Positions 1-9,795 of a stretch of 64,000 nt of DNA are shown one piece after another. The DNA lies in contig NZ_CP162488.1 in NCBI RefSeq assembly GCF_041242975.1, positions 1,974,001 to 2,038,000 on the forward strand, written 5' to 3'. The notes under the pieces are model-generated. The model had not been told where the DNA came from, did not search any database, and saw nothing but the letters and a program-made list of their open reading frames with translations. How positions within the stretch are numbered: the stretch's first letter is position 1; every line of letters begins with the position of its first letter. This DNA comes from Xanthomonas sp. DAR 35659. Its GTDB lineage: Bacteria; Pseudomonadota; Gammaproteobacteria; Xanthomonadales; Xanthomonadaceae. The position numbers and the translations under genes were made by a program.

Positions 1-1689
<1,689 letters not shown>

Positions 1690-1733
1690 GGCGTTTGCTG
1701 GGCGCTTTGGTATCGCGGCCGTTTCATCGTTCT

Positions 1734-1797
1734 GTCGCGGCTGAAGCCGCTCCTACAGGGAGCTCATGCTTCGTGTAGGAGCGGCTTCAGCCGCGAC
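1734..1797. repeat. Inverted pair of REP-like GGAGCGGCTTCAGCC repeats
   Basis: A 23-nt unit (core GGAGCGGCTTCAGCCGC) occurs in minus orientation at 1734-1756 and in plus orientation at 1775-1797, separated by 18 nt. Transcribed through, this makes a 23-bp hairpin just after the ABC transporter stop codon. The same unit recurs at 5199-5221, 5244-5266 and 7558-7580. Each core is itself partly palindromic (GCGGCTTCAGCCGC). Confidence 0.9.
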
Positions 1798-1928
1798 AAA
1801 AAAATGGAGCAGACGGTGATGCCTCAACCACGCAAATTCCGAACGCGAGGTTGTTCGAAGTGCCCTGAAGTCGCTCCCACAATGAGCGAGCCAGCGAGGC
1901 GCCGCGCCATCGGATTCGCGCTGTCGCC

Positions 1929-2016
1929 CCCACAGTTTGCTACGCAAACCGTGGGTCCCGGCTCATCATCCCCCACATCCCCGCGCCTGTCGGCGCGCCC
2001 CCTTGACTCAAGGGGG
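1929..2016 (+). repeat. 88-nt three-hairpin intergenic element, copy 1
   Basis: Three successive hairpins are visible: A at 1929-1955 (12-position stem with one A-C mismatch), B at 1982-1997 (6 bp around TGTC) and C at 1998-2016 (CCCCCTTG / CAAGGGGG). The spacer contains CCCGGCTC and ATCCCC. A copy of exactly the same length lies on the minus strand at 31160-31247 with stems A and C changed on both sides, so base pairing is preserved. Confidence 0.75.
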
Positions 2017-2097
2017 CTCTTCTCCAGATGGACCACGTGAGGCATCAGGCGTGGGAAACGCGTTTGCGATTCCCCATTCCCGAATCCCCATTCCCAG

Positions 2098-3912
2098 CTA
2101 CTGGATCGGCTCGTCCAGCATCAACTCGCGCACGAATCGCACCGGCGGCGCGCCATAGGACAGCACCTGGTCGTGGTAGGCCTTGAGGTCGAACGTGTCG
2201 CCGAGCTTGGCCTGCATCGCCTTGCGCAGGTCCAGGTGCTCCTGCACGCCGACGAAGTAGGTCGGCAGCTGCGCCGAGGTCAGCTGCGCGCGCACCCACT
2301 TGCCCTCGGCCTCGCTCTGCTGCTGGAAGGTGTCGTGCACCATCAACTGCAGCGCCTGCTCCTTGCTCCAGCCGTCCACGTGCACGCCCTGGTCGAGCAG
2401 CGCGTTGGCGATGCTGCGCAGGTAGAACTTCAGCTGCACCAGGTGGAACAGCGGGTCGTTGTCCAGGTAGCCCTGCTCCTGCATCATCCGCTCGGTGTAC
2501 ACCGCCCAGCCCTCGGCGAACACGCCCGAGCGCAGCACGCCGCGCAGGGTCGAGGGGAACTTGGCCGAGTGCCAGCCTTCCACGTAGTGGCCGGGCACGC
2601 CTTCGTGGATGCTCAGCAGGTGGATCATGCGGCCGTTGTATTCGCGCAGGAACGACTCGGCCTGCTGCGCGCTCCAGTCGTCGGGAATCGGCGACACCGC
2701 GTAGAAGGTCTTCAGGTTCTTGTCCAGCGGGCCGGGCGAATCGCAGTAGGCCACCGCCACGCCGCGCTGGAATTCGGGCATCAGGATGATGTCCACCGGC
2801 GCGTCGGGCAGGGTCAGCAGGTTCTTGCGGCGCACGAACTCGGTGGAGGACGCCAGCGAGGCCTTGGCGTCCTCGACCACCTTGTCGCGCGCCGGGTGTT
2901 GCGCGTAGGCCAGTTCCAGCGCCGCCTCGATCGCCTGTTGCTGCTGCGCGTCGCTGGGCGCGTCGGGCAGCGCCGGCGCGTTCGGCTTGTCCTTCAACAC
3001 GGTGCGGGCGATGCCGTACATCTCCTCGCGCACGCGCGTGAGCTCGGCCTGCGCGCGCTGCTTGATCTCGGCGCGCGACAGCGACGAATTGAGTGCGAAC
3101 TTGAGCTTCTGGTCGTACTTTTCCGCGCCGATGCGGAAGTCGCCCTTGGCGTTGGGCACCAGGGTCTTGTCCAGCCAGGTCTGCTGCTCGGCCACCGCCT
3201 TCTTCAGCCCGTCGATCGCCGCCTGCAGGCGCTGCGCGTCGGCGGCCGGCAGTTCCTTGACGTGCGGGACGATGAAGCCGTCGACGATGCTGAGGATGCC
3301 CTGGTTCTGCTTGGCCACGGTCTGCGCGTTGATCAGCGGCACCCGCGCCGGATCCAGGTTCTCGCGCGCCTGCGCGAACAGCGCCGGGATCTTCTCCATG
3401 CGCGCGGTGGCCGACTTCAGTCGCTCCGGCAGCGGCGCGAATTCGCGCGCCATCAGCCCGTAGATCGCGCCGCCGGCCAGGCCGTTGTAGACCTGCGGAT
3501 CGGTCGCCCAGCCCTGCGCCACCTCGCTGTTCCAGATGTCGGACTGCAACTGGTTGCGCAGGATCGCCGCGTCCACCTGGTTCTCGCGCGAGAGCTTGGC
3601 CACGTCGAGCTTGTCCAGGTCGGCCAGCAACTGCTTGCTGGCATCCAGGCTCTTCTGCCGGCCGGCGGCGCTGAGGTCGTCCAGCTCGCTGTCGTAGCGG
3701 TGGTCGCCGGTCTGGGTGGCGCCGACCGGGGACAGCTGCATCCAGGTGTCCACGGCGCGCTTGGACAGGGCGGCGAAGGCGGCATCGGCGGCCGCATCGG
3801 CGGGGGCGGCGCGGCCGGGCGCGGCGGCGGCGGGCGACGACGGGGCATCGGCGGGCTTCTGGCAGCCGGCGAGGGCGGCCAGCAGGGCGGCGGCGAGCAG
3901 GTGCTTGCGCAT
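2098..3912 (-). CDS. DUF885 family lipoprotein, probable zinc metallopeptidase
   Basis: The 604-residue product starts with a lipoprotein signal ending LAALAGC, so it is probably anchored in the cell envelope facing the periplasm. This start was preferred to an in-frame one 19 codons upstream because it places the signal at the N-terminus. The family is DUF885. The motif HEGVPGH near residue 433 is the expected zinc-binding HExxxH-like site, and a Glu-containing WAVY segment follows it. Family members are generally annotated as uncharacterised or dipeptidase-like; the substrate is unknown. It appears monocistronic, and its stop codon abuts a block of ATTCCC repeats. Confidence 0.85.
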   Translation of the reverse strand: MRKHLLAAALLAALAGCQKPADAPSSPAAAAPGRAAPADAAADAAFAALSKRAVDTWMQLSPVGATQTGDHRYDSELDDLSAAGRQKSLDASKQLLADLDKLDVAKLSRENQVDAAILRNQLQSDIWNSEVAQGWATDPQVYNGLAGGAIYGLMAREFAPLPERLKSATARMEKIPALFAQARENLDPARVPLINAQTVAKQNQGILSIVDGFIVPHVKELPAADAQRLQAAIDGLKKAVAEQQTWLDKTLVPNAKGDFRIGAEKYDQKLKFALNSSLSRAEIKQRAQAELTRVREEMYGIARTVLKDKPNAPALPDAPSDAQQQQAIEAALELAYAQHPARDKVVEDAKASLASSTEFVRRKNLLTLPDAPVDIILMPEFQRGVAVAYCDSPGPLDKNLKTFYAVSPIPDDWSAQQAESFLREYNGRMIHLLSIHEGVPGHYVEGWHSAKFPSTLRGVLRSGVFAEGWAVYTERMMQEQGYLDNDPLFHLVQLKFYLRSIANALLDQGVHVDGWSKEQALQLMVHDTFQQQSEAEGKWVRAQLTSAQLPTYFVGVQEHLDLRKAMQAKLGDTFDLKAYHDQVLSYGAPPVRFVRELMLDEPIQ

Positions 3913-4021
3913 CGGGGTTCCTGATGTGGGTCGATCCACCAGCATAGGCGGCCGCCGCCGCCCGCGCACCTGCCGTTGGATTACCCTTGCGCTTCTCGAC
4001 TTGGATCTAAGGAGTGCAGGG

Positions 4022-4378
4022 ATGAACTATACCGGCAGCTGCCATTGCGGCCGCATCGCCTTCGAGCTGGACACCGAAGCGCCGATCGCGGAGGTCTACG
4101 ATTGCAATTGCTCCATGTGCCGCCGCCGCGGCGGGCTGCTGTGGTTCGGCGCGCGTGCGGCGCTGTCGCTGCGCAGCGCGGCCGAGGCGCTGGGCACCTA
4201 TCGCTTCCATCGCGAGCACATCGAGCATCACCATTGCCCCGACTGCGGCATCGCGCCGTTCAGCGAGGGCCGCCATCCCAAGACCGGCGAGCCCACCGTG
4301 GCGGTCAACGTGCGCTGCCTGCCGCAGGTGGACCTGCTGGCGCTGCAGGTGCACCGCGTGGACGGAGCCAGTCTGTGA
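4022..4378 (+). CDS. GFA family (glutathione-dependent formaldehyde-activating-like) protein
   Basis: This 118-residue protein has the Cys pattern of the GFA zinc fold: C7 and C9 (GSCHCG), C28, C30 and C33 (CNCSMC), and C72 and C75 (CPDCG). Members bind zinc and were named for glutathione-formaldehyde adduct formation, but most have no proven reaction. The ATG is preceded by AAGGAG about 10 nt upstream. The stop codon overlaps the GTG of the following lipoprotein gene as GTGA, so the two are probably translated together. Confidence 0.85.
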   Translation: MNYTGSCHCGRIAFELDTEAPIAEVYDCNCSMCRRRGGLLWFGARAALSLRSAAEALGTYRFHREHIEHHHCPDCGIAPFSEGRHPKTGEPTVAVNVRCLPQVDLLALQVHRVDGASL

Positions 4379-5181
4379 GGGGCGCGACACTGCAGTGCGG
4401 CGTGCTGCTGCTGGCGCTGGTGGCAGGCGGCTGCTCCAGGAAGGTCGGCGAAGCCAGCGCGCCCGCCGGTGCCGGTGCCGCTGAAGCCGCGGCGGCAGCC
4501 GCGACGGCGGACGGCCGCGCGGCGATGCTCGCCTACGAGCACGAGGTGAGCGTGGAACTGCCGGCGGCGCAGATCGAGGCGCGGCTCAAGCAGGCTCAGG
4601 AGAGTTGCCTGAGCGGGCGCTTCGGCGCGTGCAACGTGCTGTCGGTGGAGCAGCGTGGTGGCGATTTTCCGCGCGCGTCGCTGACCGTGCGCGTCGTCCC
4701 GGCGGGAGTCGAGCCGCTGATCGCCCAGGCCGGCAGTGGCGGCGAGATCGGCAGCCGCAGCACCCAGGCCGAGGACCTGGCGCAGGTGGTGCAGGACAAC
4801 GCCGCGTTGCAGCAGCGGCTGCAGGCCGAGCAGCGTCGCCTGCAGGAGTTCCAGCAGCGGCGCGACCTCAGCGTCGCCGACATGATCAGCCTGTCGGAGA
4901 AGATGGCCGAGGTGGACACGCAACTGCTGGCCGCCAGCCAGGACGCGGCGCAGCATCGCCGGCGCATCGAGACGCAGAAACTCACCTTGCGCTTCTCCGC
5001 GCCCGACGGCGAGCGCGGCCGCGGCGAGATCGGCGAGGCGTTCACCGACATGGGGTCGATCTTCGCGTCCGCCACGGCCTGGGCGATCCGCGCGGTGGCC
5101 GCATTGGCGCCCTTCGTGCTGCTCGGCGCCGTCCTCTGGTGGCTGGTCGCCTGGCTGCGTCGGCGTCGCAGGCGCGCTTAA
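4375..5181 (+). CDS. DUF4349 lipoprotein with coiled coil and C-terminal membrane helix
   Basis: The GTG start overlaps the preceding stop by 4 nt and puts a lipoprotein signal (LLLALVAGGC, Cys20) at the N-terminus of a 268-residue product. A conserved DUF4349 region follows, then a Gln/Glu/Arg-rich coiled coil at about 135-185, a hydrophobic helix near 238-258 and an all-Arg tail. The topology suggests an envelope protein held at both ends. The family has no assigned function. Confidence 0.8.
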   Translation: MRGATLQCGVLLLALVAGGCSRKVGEASAPAGAGAAEAAAAAATADGRAAMLAYEHEVSVELPAAQIEARLKQAQESCLSGRFGACNVLSVEQRGGDFPRASLTVRVVPAGVEPLIAQAGSGGEIGSRSTQAEDLAQVVQDNAALQQRLQAEQRRLQEFQQRRDLSVADMISLSEKMAEVDTQLLAASQDAAQHRRRIETQKLTLRFSAPDGERGRGEIGEAFTDMGSIFASATAWAIRAVAALAPFVLLGAVLWWLVAWLRRRRRRA

Positions 5182-5198
5182 GGTCTGATGCAACACCT

Positions 5199-5266
5199 GT
5201 AGGAGCGGCTTCAGCCGCGACCGGGCATTACCGGTAACGCCCGGTCGCGGCTGAAGCCGCTACTAC
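5199..5266. repeat. Near-perfect REP hairpin after the DUF4349 gene
   Basis: Two opposite copies of the 23-nt GGAGCGGCTTCAGCC unit (5199-5221 and 5244-5266) enclose CCGGGCATTACCGGTAACGC, which continues the pairing. The result is an almost uninterrupted hairpin of about 30 bp with one mismatch (CTCC versus CTAC). It lies between convergent genes and could act as a bidirectional transcript end. Confidence 0.85.
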
Positions 5267-5293
5267 AGGCCTGCGGCAACCGCAAGGCAGGCG

Positions 5294-5587
5294 TCAGCCT
5301 TCGTCCTGCTCGAACTCCACGATCACCTCCAGGTCGAAGGCCAAGGCCTCCACCGCCTCGCGCACCTTCTGCGCGGTGGCGAGGTTGCCCGCCTCGATCT
5401 CCACTTCGTGGGTGCCCGGGCCCTGGTCGTCGGGCAGGCCGGCGGAGCTGGAATCGTCGTCGTCCATATGGTCCATCAGGTCGTCGATCTCCTCGACGTG
5501 CTCGATGCCTTCCAGGCTGCCCAGCAGGTTGATGATCGCGCGCGCGTCGTCTTCGCTGCCGGTGATGCGGATACGGAGCAGGGGCAT
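5294..5587 (-). CDS. Conserved small acidic protein, function unknown
   Basis: The 97-residue product opens with LLRIRITGSEDDARAIINLL, which looks like a beta-alpha unit. A very acidic linker (EEIDDLMDHMDDDD, about residues 32-45) follows, then a second beta-alpha-beta-like half. I do not recognise a family. It lies 45 nt downstream of the DUF2867-like gene on the same strand and may be co-transcribed with it and the ArsR regulator. Confidence 0.65.
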   Translation of the reverse strand: MPLLRIRITGSEDDARAIINLLGSLEGIEHVEEIDDLMDHMDDDDSSSAGLPDDQGPGTHEVEIEAGNLATAQKVREAVEALAFDLEVIVEFEQDEG

Positions 5588-5632
5588 GGGCCTTCCTCTG
5601 AGTGGGGAAGGGCAAGGCTAGGCAGGCGCCGG

Positions 5633-7099
5633 CTAAGGCGAAGTGATGACGCCTCGGCGCGTGCGCGGCTCCAGCGCGGTCTGGTCCAGCGCGGTCTCGT
5701 CCAGCACCGGCGCCAGCAGCGCCGTGGCCGCCGCACGCAGCATCGCCGGGGCGATGTAGTGGCGATGGGCGCGCGCGATCAGCGCCATGTACAGGTGGCC
5801 GAAGCCGTTGCGGCAGGCCACGCGCGTGTCCAGGCTCAGGTCGACGCTGCCGTCCTCGGCCACCGCCACGCCCACGCAACTGCGGAACGCCAGGTGCCGG
5901 TCGTCGGCCCCGAGCAGGACCTGCGCGCGCCGGTCGTGCGGCGCGTGCGCCTGGTCCAGTACCGGGAAGCGGCCGGCGAACAGGCGATCGCGTTGTGGCG
6001 ACAGCAGCGAGGACACCGGGCAACCCAGCGGCGAGGTGCGCAGGTGCAGCGGCGCGACCAGCACGTTGCGGATGCGCATCAGCCAGGTCACGCCCAGCGG
6101 CGGACGCTGCATGAAACCTTCCAGCAAGGACACCATCAGCGCGTGCGCGCCACGCTGGCGCAGTTGGTGCGCTTCGATGCGCAAGCGCACGCTGTCCTGG
6201 TGGTGGTGCGCGGGCAGGGCACGCCACAGCAGCGAACCGGGCGCCGGCTCGGGCAAGGCGCGCACCGGCGCCAGCCGCGGCGCCAGCGCCGCGAAGCCCG
6301 GTGGATGCCGCCAGCGGCTCAGCGCCTGGCGCAGGCGACCGCTCAGCGCGCGCAGGCCGGCGCACCACGCCAGCCGGCGGCTGCCGGGCGAGGCGGACAG
6401 CGACAGGCGCACCGTGGGCACCCGCATGGCCTGCGCCTGCGGCGATGCCAGCAGCGCGGTCACCGGCGCCGGCAGCAATTCGGTCAAGGTCGCGATGTCG
6501 GCGTCGCCGGCCAGCACCTGTGCGCGCACGGCGTCGGTCAGTTCGCCGCCGGCCTCGTCGCTGTGGCAGGACAGGGCGAAGAACGCCGGATGCGCCGCGT
6601 TGGCGCGCAGCGGCACGAACTGGTGCCAGGTGCCGCCGCCGAAGCGCACGGTGAACAGGCAGTCGGCCGGCAGGTCGATGTGGCGCAGCGCGGCCAGGAA
6701 GTGCTGCGGGTCCTGCTCGATCTGCGCCATCGACGCGGTGCTGAAGCGCAACTGCGCGCCGCCGCTGCCGGTGATCGCGGTGAACATGCGATGGCCGGCA
6801 TGGCGATGGAAGGGATGGCCGTCCGCGCCGACCGCGAAGGAGAACAGCGCGGTGCGCTCGCCGTTGCCGAAATCGGTGCCGGCCAGGCGAGCCGACGGCT
6901 CGTCCAGCGCGTCGCGAAAGGTCGGATGCGCGCGCTGGCGCACGCAGGCCTGGGCGATCAACGGATCGCCGGCGCCGGCGCCGAGCTGCGCGATCAGCGT
7001 CACTTCCACCGGCAACCCGCCGCTGTAGGAGGCCAGGCGCACGGAGGGAAAGCCGGCCTGGGCGGCGGCGGTTTCGCGAAGCGGGGCACTGGTGGACAT
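5633..7099 (-). CDS. Two-part protein with DUF2867-like C-terminus
   Basis: The product has 488 residues. The N-terminal ~200 residues contain HRHAGHRMFTAI and GGGTWHQFVPL, which look like a cupin-type metal-binding fold. The C-terminal half, from about residue 290, resembles DUF2867 (HHHQDSVRL, HLRTSPLGCP and GFGHLYMALIARAHR). It sits 33 nt downstream of the ArsR-type regulator on the same strand, so the regulator probably controls it. The family assignment is from pattern memory and is tentative. The fusion of two putative small-molecule domains is unusual. Confidence 0.6.
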   Translation of the reverse strand: MSTSAPLRETAAAQAGFPSVRLASYSGGLPVEVTLIAQLGAGAGDPLIAQACVRQRAHPTFRDALDEPSARLAGTDFGNGERTALFSFAVGADGHPFHRHAGHRMFTAITGSGGAQLRFSTASMAQIEQDPQHFLAALRHIDLPADCLFTVRFGGGTWHQFVPLRANAAHPAFFALSCHSDEAGGELTDAVRAQVLAGDADIATLTELLPAPVTALLASPQAQAMRVPTVRLSLSASPGSRRLAWCAGLRALSGRLRQALSRWRHPPGFAALAPRLAPVRALPEPAPGSLLWRALPAHHHQDSVRLRIEAHQLRQRGAHALMVSLLEGFMQRPPLGVTWLMRIRNVLVAPLHLRTSPLGCPVSSLLSPQRDRLFAGRFPVLDQAHAPHDRRAQVLLGADDRHLAFRSCVGVAVAEDGSVDLSLDTRVACRNGFGHLYMALIARAHRHYIAPAMLRAAATALLAPVLDETALDQTALEPRTRRGVITSP

Positions 7100-7132
7100 C
7101 GGCGGATTCCTTGTGGCCGTGGCGGATTGGGG

Positions 7133-7447
7133 TCAGGCGTTCTTCTTCGCCAGCTTGCGCGCTTCGCGCTTGAGCGGGCCGGCGCTGGGGCAGACCTCGA
7201 AGGCGAAGCCGCTGAGCGTGTTGACCAGGTTGTCCGGAGTCAGCCGGTACACCACGAACTGGCCGCGGCGCTCGCTGGACACCAGGCCGGCCGCTTCCAG
7301 CACCGAGAGATGCCGCGAGATGGCCGGCGCGCTCATCGCGAAACGCTGGCCGATCTGCCCGGCGGTGAGTTCCTGCGCCGACAGGTAGGCGAGGATCTCG
7401 CGACGGGGGCGCGAGGCAAGGGCTTCGAAGACGCGGTCGATGGACAT
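7133..7447 (-). CDS. ArsR family winged-helix repressor (SdpR-like)
   Basis: This 104-residue regulator has a compact winged helix with PRREILAYL, AMSAPAISRHLSVLEAAGLV as helix-turn-helix (about residues 37-57) and a wing RRGQFVVYRL. No Cys pair typical of metal-sensing ArsR proteins is visible, and the lone Cys86 lies near the C-terminus. It is therefore closer to the SdpR/autorepressor type. A palindromic AT-rich site lies 12 nt upstream of its start codon, consistent with autoregulation. The DUF2867-like gene follows 33 nt downstream. Confidence 0.85.
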   Translation of the reverse strand: MSIDRVFEALASRPRREILAYLSAQELTAGQIGQRFAMSAPAISRHLSVLEAAGLVSSERRGQFVVYRLTPDNLVNTLSGFAFEVCPSAGPLKREARKLAKKNA

Positions 7448-7458
7448 CTGGTATTAGC

Positions 7459-7480
7459 TAATTAACGAACTAGTTAATTA
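7459..7480. promoter_or_regulatory. Palindromic operator candidate for the ArsR-type repressor
   Basis: TAATTAAC (7459-7466) and GTTAATTA (7473-7480) form perfect 8-nt inverted arms around GAACTA. The AT-rich site stands out from its GC-rich surroundings and is 12 nt upstream of the regulator's ATG, so a bound dimer would block initiation. A partial further half-site (ATTAG, 7453-7457) lies closer to the gene. Confidence 0.6.
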
Positions 7481-7557
7481 ATGACGCGTTGTCGGGCGGA
7501 TGTCAAGGGCAGGCGGCGCGGCCCGATCCGGCGGTGGCGTTGGGGACGCTGCCTCGC

Positions 7558-7580
7558 GTAGGAGCGGCTTCAGCCGCGAC
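7558..7580 (+). repeat. Single copy of the REP-like GGAGCGGCTTCAGCC unit
   Basis: This copy is identical over 23 nt to the plus-orientation unit at 1775-1797. It stands alone between the LytTR response regulator gene and the ArsR regulator promoter. Confidence 0.85.
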
Positions 7581-7699
7581 AGGCACCCTCGGTCCGCGCA
7601 CGGGCGGAAGGCACGATGATCGAGCCAGGTCCGCAGCGGTGGTGCCGGCGTGATCGCCGTTGGGACCGCCGAGACGACGGGCGCGGTCCCGCGCTTCGT

Positions 7700-8479
7700 T
7701 CAAGGTTCCTTGCCGGTCGTCACCAGGCGCAGGAAGGCTTCGTGCTGGTAGCGGCTCATGCGCAATTGCTGGCCGGTCTCCATCGTGACCACATGGTGGC
7801 CGTTGAACCAGGGGTGGATCGCCTTGACCCGGCGCAGGTTGACGATCGCCGATCGATGCACGCGGGCGAAGTGGCGCGGATCCAGCCGCGCGGCCAGCGT
7901 GGCCATGGTCTCGCGCAGTTCATGGGTACGGTCGGTCAGGTGGATCAGCACCGTGTTGCGGCTGGCCTTGATCCAGACGATGTCTTCCACCGCGACCAGC
8001 GTCACCGCGTCGTCGACCCGCACCGGAATCCGTTGCAGATAGTCGTCGCGCTGGCGCAGCGCATCCAGGGTCTGCAGGATGCGCGCCTCGGCAAGGGAGC
8101 CCATGCCGCTGCCGGCGGACAGTCGCCGCTTCGCGCGCTGCAAGGTCTCGGCGAAGCGTTCGCGGCTGAAGGGCTTGACCAGGTAGTCCACCGCATTGGC
8201 CTCGAATGCACGGACCGCGTACTGCTCGTAGGCGGTGACGAAGATCGTCGCCGGCATGTGCGCCGCGCCGATGGTGGCGAGGACGTCCATGCCGGTCATC
8301 GCCGGCATCTGGATGTCCAGGAACACCAGGTCGGGCGACTGGCTGCGGATCGCGATCACCGCCGAGGCGCCATCGCCGCATTCGCCGAGCAGTTCGATGT
8401 CCGGATCGGCGCGCAGCAGCCGCACGATGGCGTGGCGTGCGATCGGCTCGTCGTCGATCACCAGTGCGGTGACGCTCAT
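7700..8479 (-). CDS. LytTR-type response regulator
   Basis: The 259-residue protein has an N-terminal receiver domain (acidic pair D9/D10, phosphoacceptor D55 in VFLDIQMP, conserved Lys in DYLVKPFS near 107). A LytTR DNA-binding domain follows from about residue 155 (IVWIKASRNTVLIHLTD and HFARVHRSAIVNL). It should bind direct repeats upstream of target genes after phosphorylation. Its start overlaps the sensor kinase stop by 4 nt, which marks it as that kinase's partner. Targets cannot be inferred here. Confidence 0.92.
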   Translation of the reverse strand: MSVTALVIDDEPIARHAIVRLLRADPDIELLGECGDGASAVIAIRSQSPDLVFLDIQMPAMTGMDVLATIGAAHMPATIFVTAYEQYAVRAFEANAVDYLVKPFSRERFAETLQRAKRRLSAGSGMGSLAEARILQTLDALRQRDDYLQRIPVRVDDAVTLVAVEDIVWIKASRNTVLIHLTDRTHELRETMATLAARLDPRHFARVHRSAIVNLRRVKAIHPWFNGHHVVTMETGQQLRMSRYQHEAFLRLVTTGKEP

Positions 8480-9582
8480 GCGGGGAGGTGCTCCGGGGCT
8501 TCCTCGGCGTCCAACTCGCGGAACGGCAGCCGGATGCGGCAGGCAACGCCTTGCGGATAGAGCGTGTCGAGCCGGATGTCGGCGTTGTCGCCGTAGAGTT
8601 CCTTCAGCCGTAGGCGGGTATTGGAGAAGCCGATGCCGTGTCCGCCCGCTTTGCTGTTTTCCTCCAGCGTGCTGTTGCCATTGCGCACTTCGATGGACAG
8701 CGTGTCGCCTTCGCGGCGGCTCTCGATCTCGATGCGGTCGCTGCCGACGCGCTGGCCGATGCCATGGCGGATCGCATTCTCCACCAGCGGTTGCAGCAGC
8801 AGGCTGGGCACCGCGCAGTGCAGCGTGCCGGGCGCGACGTAGACGGTCGTGCGCAGGCGATCGCCATAGCGCTTGCGCTGGATGCCGAGATACAGGTCGA
8901 GCAGGGCCAGTTCGCGTTCCAGGGTGATTTCCTGGCCGTCGTATTCCTCCAGGAACGCGCGCAGCAGTTCGCTCAAGCGCAGCAGCATGTCCTCGGCGGC
9001 GACGGTGTCTTCGTCCAGCAGGGTGACGATGGCATGCAGCGTGTTGAACAGGAAATGCGGTTGCAGTTGGCTCTTCAGCACTTGCAGGCGCGACTGCGCG
9101 AGCTCGGCGGCCAGGCGGCTGGCTTCCACTTCGCGCCGGGCCTTCTCGGCATGGAAGTGCAGCGCTTGCTGGATCGCGAACAGGGTCCAGTAGGTCAGCA
9201 ACCCGATGGCGAAGTGCTGTTCCAGGAAGTAGCCCAGCTGTTCAGCGAAACCGCTGGGCTCGAACAGGGTGGAGGCCAGCGCGCCGATGACCATCGCGGC
9301 AAACGTCACGCACAGGCTTGCGACTGCCTGCGCGCCAAGCCCGTGGAAGCGCTGAGCGCCGCGGACAGGAAAGCGTTCGGCGAGCCGGAAGACGGTGGGC
9401 GCCAGGAGGGCCCAGCTGTACCACTGGATCAGCGACCATCGGATGAGCACCTCCAGAGGCCATCTGCCGATAGACGCACCGTTGTTGACGATGTTCTGGA
9501 GCATGAACACCATGGCCACCAGCGTCCACAGCGCGATGTAGCGCCCCAGGCGGATGTCGGTATTGCCGAGTCGGACGTTCAT
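8476..9582 (-). CDS. LytS/YehU-type sensor histidine kinase
   Basis: The 368-residue membrane kinase has four hydrophobic segments in the first ~145 residues, then a His_kinase domain with phosphoacceptor His176 in LQPHFLFNTLHAI. An HATPase domain follows with VENAIRHGIG (N-box) and GHGIGFSNTRLRL (G-box). It has no recognisable extracellular sensor domain, so the membrane part probably senses. It is the first gene of a two-gene operon with the LytTR regulator. A small secreted-protein gene is divergently arranged 213 nt upstream. Confidence 0.9.
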   Translation of the reverse strand: MNVRLGNTDIRLGRYIALWTLVAMVFMLQNIVNNGASIGRWPLEVLIRWSLIQWYSWALLAPTVFRLAERFPVRGAQRFHGLGAQAVASLCVTFAAMVIGALASTLFEPSGFAEQLGYFLEQHFAIGLLTYWTLFAIQQALHFHAEKARREVEASRLAAELAQSRLQVLKSQLQPHFLFNTLHAIVTLLDEDTVAAEDMLLRLSELLRAFLEEYDGQEITLERELALLDLYLGIQRKRYGDRLRTTVYVAPGTLHCAVPSLLLQPLVENAIRHGIGQRVGSDRIEIESRREGDTLSIEVRNGNSTLEENSKAGGHGIGFSNTRLRLKELYGDNADIRLDTLYPQGVACRIRLPFRELDAEEAPEHLPA

Positions 9583-9795
9583 CCAGGGGCGGTCGAGGGG
9601 GACGGAGGCATCCTAGGCGCAGCGACACGCCGTGGAAAGCGCCGGTGCGCGCGCACTACGATTGGGAGCGCGATAGCGACGATTCGTCCCAAAACGATTT
9701 GCAGCCGCGCGGCGACGCGGCCTGATGGGCATGCCAGTACACGGGGAATTCGTTCCGCTCGCGGCTGGCGAATCCTTCCCGTCGGAGCTCACGTC

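Larger units (their letters stand above)
1690..2097. other. Gene-free interval filled with repeats
   Basis: No convincing gene lies in these 408 bases. From left to right it holds an inverted pair of the GGAGCGGCTTCAGCC repeat (1734-1756 and 1775-1797), a three-hairpin element (1929-2016) and a block of ATTCCC strings (2068-2096) that abuts the stop codon of the DUF885 gene. Short open frames here translate the repeats and are not believed. Confidence 0.7.

Noticed and set aside
1804..2158. Short frames between the ABC transporter and DUF885 genes
   Set aside because: They translate the intergenic repeats on both strands and have no initiation signals.
2173..3924. Long plus-strand open frame opposite the DUF885 gene
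   Set aside because: It is the antisense shadow of a clear lipoprotein gene; its composition is Arg/Gln/Val/Leu repeats caused by high GC, with no domain.
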